Source: an uncultured Schlesneria sp.
Lineage (GTDB): Bacteria > Planctomycetota > Planctomycetia > Planctomycetales > Planctomycetaceae
Direction of reading: 5' to 3'
Length of the DNA: 64,000 bases
Assembly (NCBI GenBank): GCA_903904835.1
Contig: CAIVEI010000021.1
Span: 1-64,000 of the forward strand
The translations under genes were made by a program, and so were the position numbers. Below, piece by piece: positions 39,034-47,952 of the stretch (position 1 is the first letter of the stretch; the number at the start of each line of letters is the position of its first letter). The notes under the pieces are model-generated. The model was given only the letters and a program-made list of their open reading frames with translations, was not told where the DNA came from and searched no databases.

Positions 39034-39160
39034 GCGGCAGATTCCAGCCGCCGATCTCTTCAGAAGCTGTTCAAGAGCCGTTTTGAACGGCTTTTCAGAT
39101 CGCGCCTGAAGTATTTTGCGAGTGCCTTAAACAATTCGCGGCGGCTGAAGCCTCCGCTGC
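39034..39160. repeat. REP-like palindromes flanking the terminator
   Basis: GCGGC-AGATTCCA-GCCGC (39034-39051) lies on one side of the terminator. GCGGCGGCT-GA-AGCCTCCGC with one mismatch (about 39139-39158) lies on the other. Both belong to the GGAGGCT/AGCCTCC family seen at 5002 and 47215. Confidence 0.5.
39076..39095 (+). terminator. Intrinsic terminator after ketosynthase
   Basis: AGCCGTT-TTG-AACGGCT is a perfect 7-bp stem followed by TTTT, 75 bases after the ketosynthase stop. Confidence 0.7.
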
Positions 39161-39238
39161 GTCGTCGTCGCCAAAGGTCGTATCGTACGGGTTGAAGCCA
39201 ATGCGACATAAACGAGCACGCTGTACTTCACGACGCAA

Positions 39239-41968
39239 TCACTGCGCCTCAGCAGGGATATCCAAAAGATAGACCTTGCCGTCGTTGGCCATCAGTGCGA
39301 TCTGCTTGCCGCTCGGCGAATAAGTTCCCGAGTAAAGAATGGTCGGTAGTTTCTGGCTGAAAAGTGGCTTCTCTTGATTCGGGTCCCAGATCGACATGTT
39401 TCCTCCGTATCCGATCGAGAGAATTCGATTGCCGGCTGGCGAGAATTCCACTTTGTAAACGTCGTCCTTGTGCCCGGACAATGTCTTGATTGGAACGGGG
39501 TTATCAAAGCTCCACAGGTAGATCTTGCGATCGAGTCCCGCCGCAGCGACTTGTTGTCCGTTCGGACTGACGGCGACAGAATAGACCGCGTCTGTCGGCC
39601 CGGTGTACTGACGGGCCTGAGCACCATCATCCTGCTTGTAGGCTCGAACTGTCGTGTCGCCTCCGGCAGTGATGACGTGGGAACCATCCGGCGTGAAGGT
39701 CAGAGAATAAATCGCGCCACCCTGTGCTGCGAAGGAACGGACATTCTGATTCTTCTCGTAATCCCAGATCTTGACAGTCTTGTCATTCGATGCAGAGGCA
39801 ATCAAGGGAAGAGTGGGATGAAATCCGACTCCATAGACCTGTGATTGGTGGCCCGCTAATGACGACGTTGCCTTGGGTGACGCAATTGACCAGGTCCTGA
39901 CCGAACCATCGGCAGCGGCACTGATTGCCAATCGGCTGTCGGGTGCAAAGCTCAAACTGGTAATCGAAGCCGGATGGCCGTCGGTCACTTGGGCTGCTTC
40001 TTGCGACGGAGGTGCCGGCGGTAGCGGATTCAGCAATGTTGGATCGAATGAGCGAATCAAATGATCGCTCCCCGCAGTGATCATTTTCTTTTGATCTGGA
40101 GAATACGCAATCTGGACGATCTCGGACGTCATCTGGATATCGAATTGAAGCTTCGACGGATCATTAATGTCCCAGATCTTCAGTTTCTTATCGCTGCCGC
40201 CGCTGGCAAGCTGCTGTTGATTCGGGTTTACCGCGATTGAGCGAACGGGGCCCGTGTGCCCTTTAAAGTCTCGAATCAGATTGCCGCTTCCGACGTCCCA
40301 ATACTTCACAATCCCATCGTCACCGACAGTAAAATGATGAGCAGAATTCGGGTGGACGGTGAGTCCGTTCACTCGTTTTTCATCTGCAATATGCAGATGT
40401 TGAATCGCGTGAATATCCCAGTAAATGACCTTGTCAGCTCCCGCATAGACAAAATTCTGATTGTCGTTCGACCAGCCGATCCCGTGAATTGGGCCGCCAC
40501 CTGCTGCAACGGCGTGTTGCGTCTGACGACCGAGCGGCAAGTTCCAGCCTCGGACAGTTCCGTCAGTACTCGACGAAAGCAGTTTCAAATTGTCGCGACT
40601 GTATTCCAGCGATGTGATCTTGTCCGTATGCCCGGAGTAGGTTGCAAACGCGGCTCCGTCGCCAAGATTCCAGACGCGAATCGTCTTATCGTCGCCACCG
40701 GCGGCAATCCGTTGGTTATCCCATGAGACTGCGACGGCTCGGACGACATCAACTGCGTCAATTTCTCGAATTTGCGCCCCGTCGGCAGGATTCCAGACTC
40801 GAACCTTTTTGTCCGCCCCGCCTGAGATCAGATGTTGCTGTGTGGTCGCGTAGGCCAGGGCGAAGGTTCCTCCCTCGTGGCCGGCAAGCGTTCGAACTTC
40901 CGTTCCTTCATTCGCCTTCCAGATTTTGATTGCCCCGCTGGCGTCGGCTACGGCGACTTCCTGATTGTTCGGATGGATGGCGACAGCGGTGATTGCAGCC
41001 GCCTGTTCGGGATAAGCTTTGATCAGCATGCCGTTGTTCACGTCGAACAGACGCGCAATCTTGTCTTCGCATCCCGTAATGATGCGACCACCATCAAACT
41101 GGAAACAAAGTGAGGTGACCGCGCCGTTGTGTCCATCAAGATTGCGCAATGGCTTCTGGTCGCCGTTATTCCATAACCGACATGTCTTATCTGTCGAACC
41201 CGTAGCAACCATCGAATTGTTAGGATTAACTCGCAGCGTCAGAATCGGTTGTTCGTGCCCTGCCGCCATCCTGGTCGCTTGACCCACGTTGGGCCAGCGC
41301 TTGACCAGTCCGTCGGCACCTGAAGTCATGATCCAACTATTATTGGGCGGATAAGCCAGTCCCGTGATTTCCGATGTATGGGCACCGAATACTCCTTGAG
41401 GAGTCCCGTCAACGGGATTGAACAATCGAACAAACCCCGCCGTGTCTGCGATACCAATTTGGACTTTGTCGGGTCGAAAGGCGACTCGAGTAACAGGGTA
41501 AGGCAACGGACCGATTTCTTTCACTAACTGACGATCAGCAGCGTTCCAGATGCGCAGCATCTTGTCGCCACCACCCGTCAACCATTGTGTTCCATCGGCG
41601 TTGATGGCCACAGATGCGGAACCCTGATGAGGCTGCATCGTCGCAATTGGTTTCGAGACGGGAACATCCCAAAGCTTGATCGTGTTATCGAGGGAACCAC
41701 TGGCAAGGCGATTTCCGTCTTTCGTGATCGCCACGCAAAGGACTAAACCCGTGTGTCCGCTCAATGTTTTTAACGTTGTTCCCGAATTCAAATCCCAGAT
41801 CCGCAACGTCTTGTCAAAACTCGCTGTGACAAGTTTCGTTCCGTCGGGCGTGTAGACCGCTGCATACGCAGGATCGGTATGGCCAACTAATAATTTTGGT
41901 TCAACAGCACCAAGTTGGGATGTCATCACAGCTAAAAGCAACAACAGCGAAGTAACGCGATCGAGCAT
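39239..41968 (-). CDS. Exported 21-repeat WD40 protein
   Basis: A ~909-residue protein. The start at 41968 gives a signal peptide ending near SQLGAVE; a longer frame to 42022 lacks one. I count 21 WD40 repeats from LVGHTDPAY to the final VYLLDI, which equals three seven-blade propellers. Several blades keep the canonical GH...WD dipeptides and others are degenerate. There is no enzymatic domain, so it is likely a periplasmic or surface scaffold. It follows holA by ~60 bases from this start, so co-transcription is likely although the functions look unrelated. Confidence 0.88.
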   Translation of the reverse strand: MLDRVTSLLLLLAVMTSQLGAVEPKLLVGHTDPAYAAVYTPDGTKLVTASFDKTLRIWDLNSGTTLKTLSGHTGLVLCVAITKDGNRLASGSLDNTIKLWDVPVSKPIATMQPHQGSASVAINADGTQWLTGGGDKMLRIWNAADRQLVKEIGPLPYPVTRVAFRPDKVQIGIADTAGFVRLFNPVDGTPQGVFGAHTSEITGLAYPPNNSWIMTSGADGLVKRWPNVGQATRMAAGHEQPILTLRVNPNNSMVATGSTDKTCRLWNNGDQKPLRNLDGHNGAVTSLCFQFDGGRIITGCEDKIARLFDVNNGMLIKAYPEQAAAITAVAIHPNNQEVAVADASGAIKIWKANEGTEVRTLAGHEGGTFALAYATTQQHLISGGADKKVRVWNPADGAQIREIDAVDVVRAVAVSWDNQRIAAGGDDKTIRVWNLGDGAAFATYSGHTDKITSLEYSRDNLKLLSSSTDGTVRGWNLPLGRQTQHAVAAGGGPIHGIGWSNDNQNFVYAGADKVIYWDIHAIQHLHIADEKRVNGLTVHPNSAHHFTVGDDGIVKYWDVGSGNLIRDFKGHTGPVRSIAVNPNQQQLASGGSDKKLKIWDINDPSKLQFDIQMTSEIVQIAYSPDQKKMITAGSDHLIRSFDPTLLNPLPPAPPSQEAAQVTDGHPASITSLSFAPDSRLAISAAADGSVRTWSIASPKATSSLAGHQSQVYGVGFHPTLPLIASASNDKTVKIWDYEKNQNVRSFAAQGGAIYSLTFTPDGSHVITAGGDTTVRAYKQDDGAQARQYTGPTDAVYSVAVSPNGQQVAAAGLDRKIYLWSFDNPVPIKTLSGHKDDVYKVEFSPAGNRILSIGYGGNMSIWDPNQEKPLFSQKLPTILYSGTYSPSGKQIALMANDGKVYLLDIPAEAQ

Positions 41969-42030
41969 ATTCGAATCCCGTAAAGACATCAAAAACGCGA
42001 ACCACTTTGGCAAATTCAGCAATGCAAAGG

Positions 42031-43026
42031 CTAAACAGACTTTCCCGCCAGTTGGATCAGTAATCGTTCCAGTTGCATTCGTTCAGGAAGCGGGTTGGCC
42101 CCCTTCATTCCTGCATCGACATTAACCAAACGTTGCAGGATCTGCTCGGCCTTCGCTCGCCCCAAACGGCGAAGATACGATTGCCCGGCGTTAACGGCGG
42201 CGGGAAAGACACCCGACTGACGCAGCGCCTGATCAAGCGAATTCGACCCGCGGGACAGATCTGTCGCGATGGCAAACTTCTTGAAAACATAAGAAATGCC
42301 ACCGAGCAACTTCATTGGTGGTTCACCTGCAGTGAGCAATTGATCAAGCGCCGTCAGGGCAAACCCCAGATCGTCGTCGCGCGCGGCGTCGGTCATGGCC
42401 CAGGTTGTTTCTGTCCGCCAACCACCGACGAGCGATTTCACATCGTCGAGTTCAATCTTACCTTTGGCACCGACGTAGGAGCTTAATTTTGCCAGTTCTG
42501 TGTTCAACATGCCGAGCTCCTCACCGACCAATTCGATCAGCAGGGATGCGGCATCGCGAGCCAGAGTTTGTCCATACGAATCTTTCGCTGTTTCCTGCAG
42601 CCACTTCAATAGCTGCGGACCTTTCAGTTCCGAGCAGTCGATCTCAAGCCCCTTGGCCGAGATTTGCTTGTACAGCCGCGTCGTTTTGGGCCAGGAATTC
42701 ACATCGAGTACGAGTACCGATTTTTTTGCCGGTTTATCGACCAGCTTTTCCAACCCAGCCCGATTTTTTGTCACGAACTCATCAGCATCATCCACAATGA
42801 TCAATCGCCGATCACCCCACATCGACACGGTATGCAGTTCGTCCGAGACCGACGACAACTGAGCATCTCGTCCTGCGAATCGAGTAAAACACGTATCGTC
42901 ATCGTTTACGATTTGCTGACGAAGGACGTTGAGCGCGGTCTGTTTCAAATGCCTTTGACCGCCAGACAAAACGACAACGCCAGCGATTAAGTCTGGTATT
43001 TTCTTGAGAAACTCAACAGCATGCAT
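42031..43026 (-). CDS. holA: DNA polymerase III delta subunit
   Basis: Clamp-loader subunit that opens the beta clamp. The 331-residue length and layout fit HolA. A degenerate P-loop-less AAA-like N-domain contains VVLSGGQRHLKQTAL and RRLIIVDDADEF. A central LLIELVGEELGMLNTELAKL helix pair follows, and a C-terminal collar domain contains RLGRAKAEQILQRLVNVD. The sequence is diverged, as usual for HolA in this phylum. The gene is upstream of the WD40 gene. Confidence 0.9.
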   Translation of the reverse strand: MHAVEFLKKIPDLIAGVVVLSGGQRHLKQTALNVLRQQIVNDDDTCFTRFAGRDAQLSSVSDELHTVSMWGDRRLIIVDDADEFVTKNRAGLEKLVDKPAKKSVLVLDVNSWPKTTRLYKQISAKGLEIDCSELKGPQLLKWLQETAKDSYGQTLARDAASLLIELVGEELGMLNTELAKLSSYVGAKGKIELDDVKSLVGGWRTETTWAMTDAARDDDLGFALTALDQLLTAGEPPMKLLGGISYVFKKFAIATDLSRGSNSLDQALRQSGVFPAAVNAGQSYLRRLGRAKAEQILQRLVNVDAGMKGANPLPERMQLERLLIQLAGKSV

Positions 43027-43273
43027 GAAAGTGTCTGTTTCTTGTGTTGGCGTTGAATTCAGGTTTGTTGGCGTCGATAGCGAAGTCTGTTGTTGCTGTG
43101 ACTCATGACAGCCGACGATTCATGTTACAATTCACGCGCAGCATTGTCATCAACCTCAGGCGATTCCTGTCAGCAAAAGTCCAATGCGGACATGATGAAT
43201 GAGACTCAGGACGGTTTACACCCTGACGCGATCAGATCGTTAAAACGCCTGCGAGGATTTTGGAATAAAAATC

Positions 43274-43510
43274 ATGAAACACGGCGGACTGACTGATGGA
43301 GCAGGCCAATTGAAAATGGCCGCCGACAAGCTGGAAGAAGCGTGGGAAGCGGCGCGGACCGATTGGAACGATGTCATCAGCAGGACTATGGAAGAAGAAC
43401 AGCTTCAACCACTGTTGCAGCAATTACGAGCAACCTTGGATGCAGTATCACGAACCAGCCACGTGCTGACCACGGCCTGTCGCGAGTGCGAAGACGAACG
43501 GCAAATATAA
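43274..43510 (+). CDS. Small helical protein of unknown function
   Basis: A 78-residue, mainly alpha-helical, acidic protein with heptad-like Leu/Ala spacing (about residues 12-70). A Cys-Arg-Glu-Cys pair lies near the end. It starts with ATG after a GAGGA box 17 bases upstream, which is rather far. It diverges from holA. Base composition and codon use look coding, but no family is recognised. It could be a short coiled-coil adaptor. Confidence 0.5.
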   Translation: MKHGGLTDGAGQLKMAADKLEEAWEAARTDWNDVISRTMEEEQLQPLLQQLRATLDAVSRTSHVLTTACRECEDERQI

Positions 43511-43525
43511 TTGTTGTTTGAAAGA

Positions 43526-43890
43526 TTTGCGCAACATTGGCGGAAAACAGGGCTTTTTCAATTTTTCAGGGACCTGACCGTTTGCGCAACGATGGCCGTA
43601 AACAGAAATTTCAAGGGGCTGGACATTTGCGCGACTATGGAGCCGGAATAAATTCCCAAAGTGCATGGTGTAGCAGCTCACCACTTTCTACTGACGACTC
43701 ACAACACTCTTCGGCTCGTTATCCGTGGTTGAATTCTTTCTGATTTACACTTTTTAAAAACTTGCGCAACTATGGGACTTTTTGCGCAACATTGTTGGAT
43801 TGCAGGGGACTTTGGCTTCATCCGGATAAAAAAAGTTGCGCAACAATGGCCATGCTTGCGCAAGTATGGCGGCATTTGCGCGACTTTGAA
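43526..43890. repeat. Eight dispersed TTGCGCAACNATGGC-type repeats
   Basis: Copies begin near 43526, 43581, 43626, 43761, 43781, 43835, 43855 and 43875. Each contains TTGCGC followed by AAC, GAC or AAG and then NATGG or a variant. TTGCGCAA is itself palindromic. Spacing is irregular (20 to 135 bases), so it is not a CRISPR array. The block is in a gene-free gap and may be a cluster of binding sites. Confidence 0.65.
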
Positions 43891-44351
43891 GCCCGTGCAA
43901 GTTCCCAATGCAAATGTCAAAGTTCGATCAAGTTCGACGCAGTTCGATCGCGTTCGAACCCTGCCATGCTTTTATTCCGTCAAACAATGAACCGCCACCG
44001 ATCGCCCGCCCCCTTGAACGGACGACGAGGCAAGCCATGTTGAAATTCATTCTAAATTATCAAACAACAAAAACTCTCATAAAAACGACAAGAGTGTTAC
44101 ATACAACATGTCGCCTGTAAATCCATTGACGCGACTTGTTTCTTAACGTTTGGAATGTGCTCACAAGAATCATCAAAACGAGTCCGAGCCGGTGCAAACG
44201 GGAACAGGATTGGACTGGTCTAAATTTTTTGTGATTTCGATATCGCAGATGCCCGACGACTGATTACGATCTCGTTCGCGGGGAAAGGAGTCGGTCACGC
44301 ATGTCGTTTTCCGCCGCAGGGATCGGATTCTGGTTTGCTCAAGGAGGGGTC
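43891..44351. other. Remainder of the repeat-rich gap
   Basis: Apart from the decamers there is no gene. The end of the gap, near 44341, carries AAGGAGG, the ribosome site of the TPR gene. A TTCTTAACGTTTGGAA word near 44141 recurs inverted near 287-302. Confidence 0.5.
43921..43960. repeat. Four tandem 10-bp AGTTCG repeats
   Basis: AGTTCGATCA, AGTTCGACGC, AGTTCGATCG and CGTTCGAACC follow each other at exactly 10-bp spacing. The reverse complement matches the decamers at 871-910. Confidence 0.65.
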
Positions 44352-45293
44352 ATGTCACGGAATCAACGCGCACGCAGGAAAGAAAAACACGTCAAGCAGA
44401 AGCGAGATGCTCGGCTTCTGCGTCCTTCCAAGTCGGCGATCTGGACTGCGGCGTGCGATCGTGCTGACGAATTAATGGATCAGGAATTGTGGAGCGAAGC
44501 ACGCGACGTGCTTGAAGCCGTTGACCGCACGCATCCCGGAGCGAATTGCGTCATGGATCGTTTGGCTGACGTATACGAAGAACTGGGCGACACGGATGGT
44601 CTGGCTTCGGTCGACAGCCGTCGCAGATCGAATCCCACTCTTGATGCAATGATCCGCCAATCGACAGAGATTCAGAGCCGCTGCGATGACAAGCTGCCAA
44701 GTCACGTCGAGCCTGACTCGCGAGAGACCTTGTTGCTGAATTTTGAAATTTACGAAGAACCCATCGATGTTCCTCGTAGTCCGCAAATTCAAGAATGGGT
44801 CGAGGAGGGATACTACGCGCTTCAGCAGAGGAAAGGCCGGGAAGCTGAGGTCCTGTTCAAACGGTGTATTGAAGCGGGGGAGGATGCTCCCGACATCATG
44901 AACAATCTTTCTGCCGCGTATGCCATGCAGGGACGGGATGATGAATCGCATGAGCTTTCCCGCGCAGTCCACGCCAAATGGCCCGAGTACTTTTTCGGTC
45001 GCATCTACATGGCCAATACGGCCGTATCAGAAGGACGATTCGGTGTTGCAGAGCGATATCTTCGAACTTTGCTCACGCAAAAACGGTTTCACATGTCGGA
45101 ATTCCGCGCGTTAGCCATCGCGTATATTCAGTTGGAAATCGAACAACACCGGTTGAATGCGGCGCAAAGTTGGCTCGACGTGTGGAAGTCCGTCGATCCG
45201 GACGACCACGACTTGCAAGTAATGCAGACGCGCATCAAGGCGAGTTCCATGCCCAACCGGCTTCAGAATTTTTTGACAAGGTTCTGGCGTTGA
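44352..45293 (+). CDS. TPR-repeat protein
   Basis: A 313-residue cytoplasmic protein. AAGGAGG followed by the ATG at 44352 sets the start; the frame open from 44301 is not used. A very basic N-terminus (about 1-30, Arg/Lys-rich) precedes several TPR-like helix pairs. The clearest run is EEGYYALQQRKGREAEVLFK at about 155-175, then NNLSAAYAMQGRDDES and later ALAIAYIQLEIEQHR. The basic start suggests nucleic-acid or ribosome contact, but this is inference. It converges on the Ro-like gene. Confidence 0.8.
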   Translation: MSRNQRARRKEKHVKQKRDARLLRPSKSAIWTAACDRADELMDQELWSEARDVLEAVDRTHPGANCVMDRLADVYEELGDTDGLASVDSRRRSNPTLDAMIRQSTEIQSRCDDKLPSHVEPDSRETLLLNFEIYEEPIDVPRSPQIQEWVEEGYYALQQRKGREAEVLFKRCIEAGEDAPDIMNNLSAAYAMQGRDDESHELSRAVHAKWPEYFFGRIYMANTAVSEGRFGVAERYLRTLLTQKRFHMSEFRALAIAYIQLEIEQHRLNAAQSWLDVWKSVDPDDHDLQVMQTRIKASSMPNRLQNFLTRFWR

Positions 45294-45331
45294 ACTTCGT
45301 AACCGGAAAAGGGAGGCTGAAGCGTCGCTCG

Positions 45332-45383
45332 GGGCCAATGCGATTGGCCCAACGGACCGGCTCGCGCCTGTCCGTTGGGCTTT
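45332..45383 (+). terminator. Overlapping hairpins between TPR and Ro genes
   Basis: GGGCCAAT-GCG-ATTGGCCC (45332-45350) overlaps GCCCAACGGAC-CGGCTCGCGCCT-GTCCGTTGGGC (45347-45380). The second has an 11-bp perfect stem followed by TTTGG-TTT on the plus strand. It probably terminates the TPR transcript and may also mark the 3' end of the Ro mRNA. The shared GCCC means only one stem can form at a time. Confidence 0.55.
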
Positions 45384-45409
45384 GGTTTAATGACCTTTCG
45401 GCCATCACG

Positions 45410-47047
45410 CTACAACGTCACGGCTTCAATCTCGGCGACGAAACGACCAGCGTCGCTGCCCAAGAACGATGAGATCACGTCGAAGACGGCGTCACTGAAG
45501 CCGCCGACGTTCAGGATATCGCTGCGTTCCGGAGCCTGCGTTGTCGTGTTTGGTTGCAGGTCGATGCAGATCAGCTTTGGCCCCTCGATGTCACCACCTT
45601 GAAGTCGAACCTGGTTCTGCACGAACACTTGCCATTCCGTCACAACGCCCGTCGAGCCGCCAGAACCGTTGTAGTACGGACGGTCTTGGTAGACCCAGCT
45701 CTCGTTGTCGCTTACCAAAACGACTCCTGCGAACTTACGCTTGAAGAAAGCCGAGTTGGCCTTGCGGATTGGCAACGAACAGTCGGTTCCACCACCTCCA
45801 AACCTCGCCAACCGGTTCGCCAGGTTCAGAATCGAGTCGGACGGATCGACGTTGGCGTCAAACGCGCGGGTGTCGAACGGGACGACGATGCTGTCTGGGT
45901 TGCGTCGCAGGATGGCTGCCGCCACAAGGGCGGCGACGTCCACACACCGCATCTTCGATGTACCACCTCGACCACGGTTTCCCGTGACGGGTGACTGCAT
46001 CGAACCCGAAACGTCGAGACCGATAACAACTGGTCCCGGCAACTTTGGGACGTTACCACAAGCGATCTCCGCCGCAGTGTGCAGGGCCGCCTTAATCGCC
46101 TCAGGGATCTCCGCTGACGCATTCATGTACGCCGCGAAGAACTGATACGGAAACTGACGCGACCGACGGATTTCGTTTTCATCCGCCAGCCGGTCGGCCA
46201 CCGTCTGAACTATCGCATGATCCTCGAAGACACCATGCCGTTGCAGGGTGTTGAGGTTCATCCTCAATGCCTGAGGTCCCATCGCCTGTGCGATCGCCGC
46301 CCAGACTTTGGAACCCTTCGCCTTGTCAGCCAGCAAGTCCCATCGGGCGTGCAGTCGATCCAGCAGAGCGATCTGCTGCTCGGCCGTTTCCGCCGTACGG
46401 AACGCGACCAGCAACCGAACCTGCTCGGGCAAATCGACTTCACCCGCCGGCGCCCACTTCGACTGCTCCTTATCTGTCAGCCAGCCGAACAGTGCGCGCC
46501 GACCATTGTCGACCGGCGTCGGTCGCGCCAGCCGCAGAATGTCCCGCAAGCTCGGATCATGACCGATCGATGCTGACAACAGCTTCTCGGACGAGGCCGT
46601 GTTCAGCCAGCGTTGAAAAGCTCGCTGCAACGAACTCGACAGGCTCTTCTTGCCGAACTGACCCGAACGGATCATCTGGAACAACGTCCGCAACACTCGT
46701 CCATTGTCGATCACCCGATCGAAGACCTCATGGAAAAGCACGGTGTCTCGTGCGGCCAAGGTCGCTGCCAACGCGGCCGGCATGTCTTTCAGATAAGCCC
46801 GCTCGCGGCTGTAAATCGCCAGCTTTGCCAGGAAGACGTTATCATTCACCTGGCAGACCAGCGACTGCAGCGTCGCAAGCTGCATCTCTGCGTCGGCGTA
46901 GAACGTTCCGTTAAAGCAGCCTGTCGCCGCCAACTGGGCGAGCGCCTCTTTTGGTTCCAAGGCATACGCCGGTCCACCTGCGTCATTCCGTGCGGTTGCT
47001 CGCGGCAATAGCGACTTCAAACTTGAAAACAACGACTTGTTGGCCAT
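45410..47047 (-). CDS. TROVE-domain protein, bacterial Ro60 homologue
   Basis: RNA-binding ring protein related to Ro60/Rsr, which binds Y RNAs and the ends of misfolded RNAs. The N-terminal two thirds is the alpha-helical TROVE repeat ring (about residues 20-330, with [18 protein letters not shown] and similar helices). The C-terminal vWA domain has an intact [13 protein letters not shown] (about 345), [10 protein letters not shown] and VLVSDNESW. An AGGAGG box five bases before the ATG at 47047 fixes the start. The gene lies on the same strand as, and downstream of, a tRNA/tRNA-like array. No rtcB or rtcA is nearby. Identity is firm; the link to the array is inferred. Confidence 0.93.
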   Translation of the reverse strand: MANKSLFSSLKSLLPRATARNDAGGPAYALEPKEALAQLAATGCFNGTFYADAEMQLATLQSLVCQVNDNVFLAKLAIYSRERAYLKDMPAALAATLAARDTVLFHEVFDRVIDNGRVLRTLFQMIRSGQFGKKSLSSSLQRAFQRWLNTASSEKLLSASIGHDPSLRDILRLARPTPVDNGRRALFGWLTDKEQSKWAPAGEVDLPEQVRLLVAFRTAETAEQQIALLDRLHARWDLLADKAKGSKVWAAIAQAMGPQALRMNLNTLQRHGVFEDHAIVQTVADRLADENEIRRSRQFPYQFFAAYMNASAEIPEAIKAALHTAAEIACGNVPKLPGPVVIGLDVSGSMQSPVTGNRGRGGTSKMRCVDVAALVAAAILRRNPDSIVVPFDTRAFDANVDPSDSILNLANRLARFGGGGTDCSLPIRKANSAFFKRKFAGVVLVSDNESWVYQDRPYYNGSGGSTGVVTEWQVFVQNQVRLQGGDIEGPKLICIDLQPNTTTQAPERSDILNVGGFSDAVFDVISSFLGSDAGRFVAEIEAVTL

Positions 47048-47214
47048 CGTGGCCTCCTTCCGTAACAGTCGAGACGAAGCGATCTGCCGAGAGCGCATCG
47101 CTCACGCAAGATGACGGATCGAGTCCGTACTCGACAAAAAATGTCCGCGATCCCATGAAGGTTGATCAGGGGTGCTGCCGGGCTTTGCCTGCTGATAAGG
47201 GCGAATGACAACCT

Positions 47215-47275
47215 GTAGCAGAGGTTTCCAGCCTCCCATTAAACAATTTACGTGGCGGGCGGAAGCCTCCACTAC
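47215..47275. repeat. Imperfect inverted repeat upstream of the Ro gene
   Basis: TGTAGCAGAGGTTTCC at the left pairs with GGAAGCCTCCACTACA at the right with three mismatches, around a ~25-base centre. It contains the GGAGGCT/AGCCTCC palindrome family and looks like a small MITE. It lies between the tRNA-like array and the Ro gene. Confidence 0.55.
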
Positions 47276-47440
47276 AAAAACAACGATTCAACGAAGGTTA
47301 GTCAGAGCTGCCGGCCCAATCGGAATTGGTCAGGCGCCGTGCGACCGTAGCACCGTGGCACTAACTGATCGATAAATGGACTCCAACAAGGCAGTTGAAT
47401 TGTTGACTCAAAAACACTCGACGAAGTTGTGGCCAGAGTT

Positions 47441-47473
47441 CCGGGCCAACACGAACTTTAAAAAGAGGCCCGG
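47441..47473. other. GC-rich hairpin inside the array
   Basis: CCGGGCC (47441-47447) pairs with GGCCCGG (47468-47474) around a 20-base A-rich loop. It sits at the 3' end of one T-arm-like segment, on the minus strand just after TTCGAATCCCGC, and could mark an RNA end or processing site. Confidence 0.5.
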
Positions 47474-47581
47474 GCGGGATTCGAACCAGCTAAGTCCATA
47501 TACTCCAAACCGGCAGTCGAATGCGTCTTCAAAGTTTGCTGATAAAAACATGTCCCAACGAAGTTGCAATCAGAGAACGCC

Positions 47582-47672
47582 TCTTGCGAGGCGACGGGCG
47601 CGTTAGACCACTCTGCCACAGCGCGTTGCCACGCTGGTGGGATTCGAACCCACGGTTCTTGCGAACACACGT
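47582..47672 (-). ncRNA. Two GCAA-tetraloop hairpins and a T-arm segment
   Basis: On the minus strand GTTC-GCAA-GAAC precedes a perfect T-arm (GTGGG-TTCGAAT-CCCAC). Downstream a D-arm-like GTGGCAGAGTGGTCTAACGC leads to CGCCTC-GCAA-GAGGCG. Two different stems carry the same GNRA tetraloop, which suggests selection for RNA structure. No matching acceptor stem is present, so neither half makes a normal tRNA. It may be a split or eroded tRNA-Ser/Leu type gene or part of a tRNA-like RNA. Confidence 0.45.
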
Positions 47673-47883
47673 TCCATGGACTCCGATCAGGCAGTCAGGA
47701 CAATTTCAAAAATGCCTCAACGAAGGTTCGCCGGGACATCGTGCCCGTAGGCACACGGGTTCAACGTGTTGATGTAGTCCTGACAGGCAGTTGAGGCTCT
47801 ATCAATGACACGCTCAACGAGGAAATGGTTCAGACGGTTCACATTTGCAGTATGTAGTCCAAACTGGCAGTTGATCGTGTCAA

Positions 47884-47908
47884 GACTCCAGTGGGAATCG
47901 AACCGGCT
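47884..47908 (-). ncRNA. Isolated T-arm-like segment
   Basis: The minus strand reads CCAGCCGGTTCGATTCCCAC followed by TGGAGTC. It has the conserved TTCGATT loop but an imperfect stem. It lies between the hairpin repeats and the acetyltransferase remnant. It is probably a tRNA remnant. Confidence 0.35.
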
Positions 47909-47952
47909 GGAAGTGGCATCGAAAGCCGCCGCCAATCTGCGTGACTTCAACG

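Larger units (their letters stand above)
47378..47883 (-). ncRNA. Five tRNA-like hairpin repeats with variable loop
   Basis: Read on the minus strand, each unit has the core RACTGCC-N5-GGASTNCAT, at plus positions 47378-47399, 47500-47521, 47676-47699, 47774-47795 and 47854-47873. The N5 loop differs in every unit (TTGTT, GGTTT, TGATC, TGTCA, AGTTT). Four units carry CTTCGTTGAG or a variant upstream, whose GTTGAG can pair with CTCAAC at the core start. The pairs change together: GTTGAG/CTCAAC and GTTGGG/TTCGAC, with GTCGAG/TTCAAC less perfect. A TTTTTG tract lies in several loops. T-arm-like sequences such as ACACG-TTGAACC-CGTGT and GTGGG-TTCGAAT-CCCAC follow some units. This looks like structured RNA, possibly Y-RNA-like; expression is not shown. 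Confidence 0.6.

Noticed and set aside
43526-43890. CRISPR-like repeat array
   Set aside because: Repeats are only ~15 bases, spacing ranges from about 20 to 135 bases, and no cas genes are present.
46267-46914. 215-residue plus-strand frame rich in Pro, Arg and Ser
   Set aside because: Antisense to the TROVE gene, whose ring and vWA motifs are continuous on the other strand.
47458-47670. 70-residue minus-strand frame with VRIPPAWQRAVAEW and SNPARASF
   Set aside because: Typical false protein translated from tRNA T-arm sequence; the RNA interpretation is better.
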